Assembly (NCBI RefSeq): GCF_900110775.1
Contig: NZ_FOEP01000007.1
Location: forward strand, 122,427 to 186,426
From: Thalassovita taeanensis
GTDB lineage: Bacteria > Pseudomonadota > Alphaproteobacteria > Rhodobacterales > Rhodobacteraceae
Direction of reading: 5' to 3'
DNA length: 64,000 nucleotides
Part shown: piece by piece, positions 62,867-64,000 of the stretch
Numbering within the stretch: position 1 is the stretch's first letter
Layout of the letters: every line of letters starts with the position of its first letter
Notes under the pieces: model-generated
What the model saw: only the letters and a program-made list of their open reading frames with translations
Database searches by the model: none
Told to the model about the DNA's origin: nothing
Made by a program: the position numbers and the translations under genes

Positions 62867-63694
62867 GGTGCCTCCTGATGAAAAAGTTGCCAGGTTTCGT
62901 CCCGGCGGTCAGGATTTTGGGGAGGTTCATGTGATCCTCATCTGCTGAGTTGCGCGCCTCACTCTGAGGGCGCGAAAATCAGTCGATGGCGGTATCTGTC
63001 AATTTTCCCTTCATTGCGTATCGTCCTTCTTGATGGCTTCTGGATAAGAGATTGGCCAAAATTCCCATGACGAAGAAGTTTTGAAAAAAAATTGGAAACC
63101 CGCTTTCCCTGAGACGATACAACTGCCGTCTAAGACCATCAGAGTGCAGTGTGCGGACCAATACGATCCGCACGGTTCACTTGTGCACCTTTAGGAAAAT
63201 TATCGTTCGGGGGGCACTTGGAGGGGCTGTCTTTTCACGAGGCGGCATGCTCAGAAAATACAGCGCGTTTCGGTCAACAAAATGTTTCCGTATAGAAATA
63301 AACGTATTCATCTACTCATCAAGATCGATGTGATGCATTTCACCGCCGTCTCGGGAAAACCTCTTGCATGCAGAAAGGAGGCGTTAGAATTCATTGCTCG
63401 ACAACGGACGAGCAAAAGCAAGACAATCAAAGATCATCGCTTAAAGCAGCGCGCTGCGGGATTTGATCAATCCCATACGCGATGATCGACAGGCGCAAAC
63501 CGCCTGATCTTGAGCCCCGAGACTCTCTGTACCCGCCCATGTCGTTCCCAGGAAGCTGACCATGGCAGCTTTCGATACCCAAATTATCTCAAAGGAGAAC
63601 GGCCTATAGTTCAAATTTTTTTGTTTCGATATGCAGTTGTCGGGGCCTGAAAATCTTAGGGTGCCCGATCACTGCTCGTTACGAACGAGGATGC
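62867..63694. other. AT-rich stretch without a convincing gene
   Basis: Base composition drops clearly from about 63000 on, and open frames are short and lack ribosome sites. A small reverse frame ending MKGKLTDTAID near 62979 and an imperfect palindrome around GGGATTTGATCAATCCC (63458-63474) are the only structures noted. The promoter of the small-protein cassette should lie at its left end. Confidence 0.5.
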
Positions 63695-64000
63695 TGAGTG
63701 TAAAACGCGGATCAATAATGGGCCACAGAAGCGGCTGCGCATTGCAGTTGTAGCGGAGTAAAATTCCGCCAGTTTGTGTCCTTCGTTTAGTCGGAGGGCG
63801 GGAGATGTATTCTGTGGATATTTATAATCGTGTGCGCCGTGCCTGCTTGAAGGACGGCATGTCAGCTCGAGAAGCGGCGCGTTATTTCAATAAGGATCGC
63901 AAGACGATCGCGAAGATGCTGCGCCATGAGCTGCCGCCCGGATATCAGCGTTCAGAACCGCCGCGCCGGCCAACGCTTGATAATTACGTTGGTGTCATCG
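63695..64000 (+). mobile_element. left end of an IS21-family insertion sequence, cut by the window
   Basis: The sequence from TGAGTGTAAAACG at 63695 through GGATCAATAATGGGCCAC looks like the multi-repeat terminal region of IS21-type elements, and istA begins 110 bases on. The exact end is tentative, since the right end lies outside the window. Confidence 0.5.
63805..64000 (+). CDS. istA: IS21-family transposase IstA, N-terminal part
   Basis: At least 65 codons, open at the right edge. MYSVDIYNRVRRACLKDG, then MSAREAARYFNKDRKTI and KMLRHELPPGYQRSEPP, is the helix-turn-helix start of IstA. CGGAGGGCGGGAG precedes the ATG. IstB and the DDE domain would follow outside the window. The frame is intact so far, so the element may be active. 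Confidence 0.85.
   Translation, partial: MYSVDIYNRVRRACLKDGMSAREAARYFNKDRKTIAKMLRHELPPGYQRSEPPRRPTLDNYVGVI

Noticed and set aside
63458..63474. TTGATCAA-containing palindrome as an FNR box
   Set aside because: Half-sites are not separated by the required spacer and no gene start follows within a useful distance.

Overview
The window looks like a chromosomal segment of a GC-rich marine alphaproteobacterium of the Rhodobacterales (Roseobacter group). The indications are family-level: a short HisG with a separate HisZ, a class II (B12) ribonucleotide reductase, a DUF1489 protein, a nor/nir cluster with NnrR-type regulator and boxes, a compact Tex protein and glycine-betaine/sarcosine-type flavoenzymes. 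No species assignment is claimed.

Layout. (1) 1-7.5 kb: tail of a LysM protein, a forward acyl-CoA synthetase, and a tightly coupled reverse operon acs - fused E1 alpha/beta oxo-acid dehydrogenase - E2 - acyl carrier protein. Both transcription units have a 14-bp FNR/NnrR-type palindrome upstream. (2) 8.1-18.7 kb: nitrite-to-N2O denitrification module: norCBQD plus two tiny membrane-protein genes, a Crp/Fnr-type regulator, a DUF1858 protein, pseudoazurin, nirK, nirV, nnrU and nnrS. NnrR-type boxes lie in front of norC and of the pseudoazurin gene, and a weaker one in front of nnrS. No nosZ, nar or nap is present here. (3) 18.7-26.6 kb: a decaying stretch with IS3- and IS5-like relics, a broken RTX calcium-binding protein gene and an MFS transporter fragment. 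Among them are a live phosphoribosyltransferase/hydrolase pair (again with an FNR-type box), a GFA-family gene, an 8-bp tandem repeat and tex. It ends at a tRNA-Gln(TTG). (4) 26.7-39.0 kb: ordinary metabolic and envelope genes (MscS-type channel with BON domain, SH3 protein, 2-hydroxyacid dehydrogenase, gamma-glutamyltransferase, pirin, panBC, an 831-residue covalent-flavin DMGDH-like enzyme, an AhpD-like protein, a methyltransferase and a GST). (5) 39.0-40.0 kb: a visibly AT-richer orphan gene with PIN-nuclease-like motifs. (6) 40.0-49.4 kb: a seven-gene reverse operon xdhA-xdhB-xdhC plus a BMP-family nucleoside/purine ABC importer. (7) 49.6-61.1 kb: dnaE, slyX, an enoyl-CoA hydratase, hisS-hisZ-hisG, two DUF genes and the class II ribonucleotide reductase. 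(8) 61.4-64.0 kb: a three-gene cassette of small unknown proteins, an AT-rich gene-poor stretch, and the start of an IS21-family istA gene cut by the window end.

How the parts fit: NirK (fed by pseudoazurin) makes NO and NorBC removes it, with NorD/NorQ for assembly and the Crp/Fnr regulator switching the set on. The same kind of binding site in front of the acs-dehydrogenase-ACP operon, the acyl-CoA synthetase and the stress-type phosphoribosyltransferase operon suggests that a wider low-oxygen/NO programme is encoded here. The acs/fused-E1/E2/ACP operon and the small-protein cassette near 62 kb are the least explained units.
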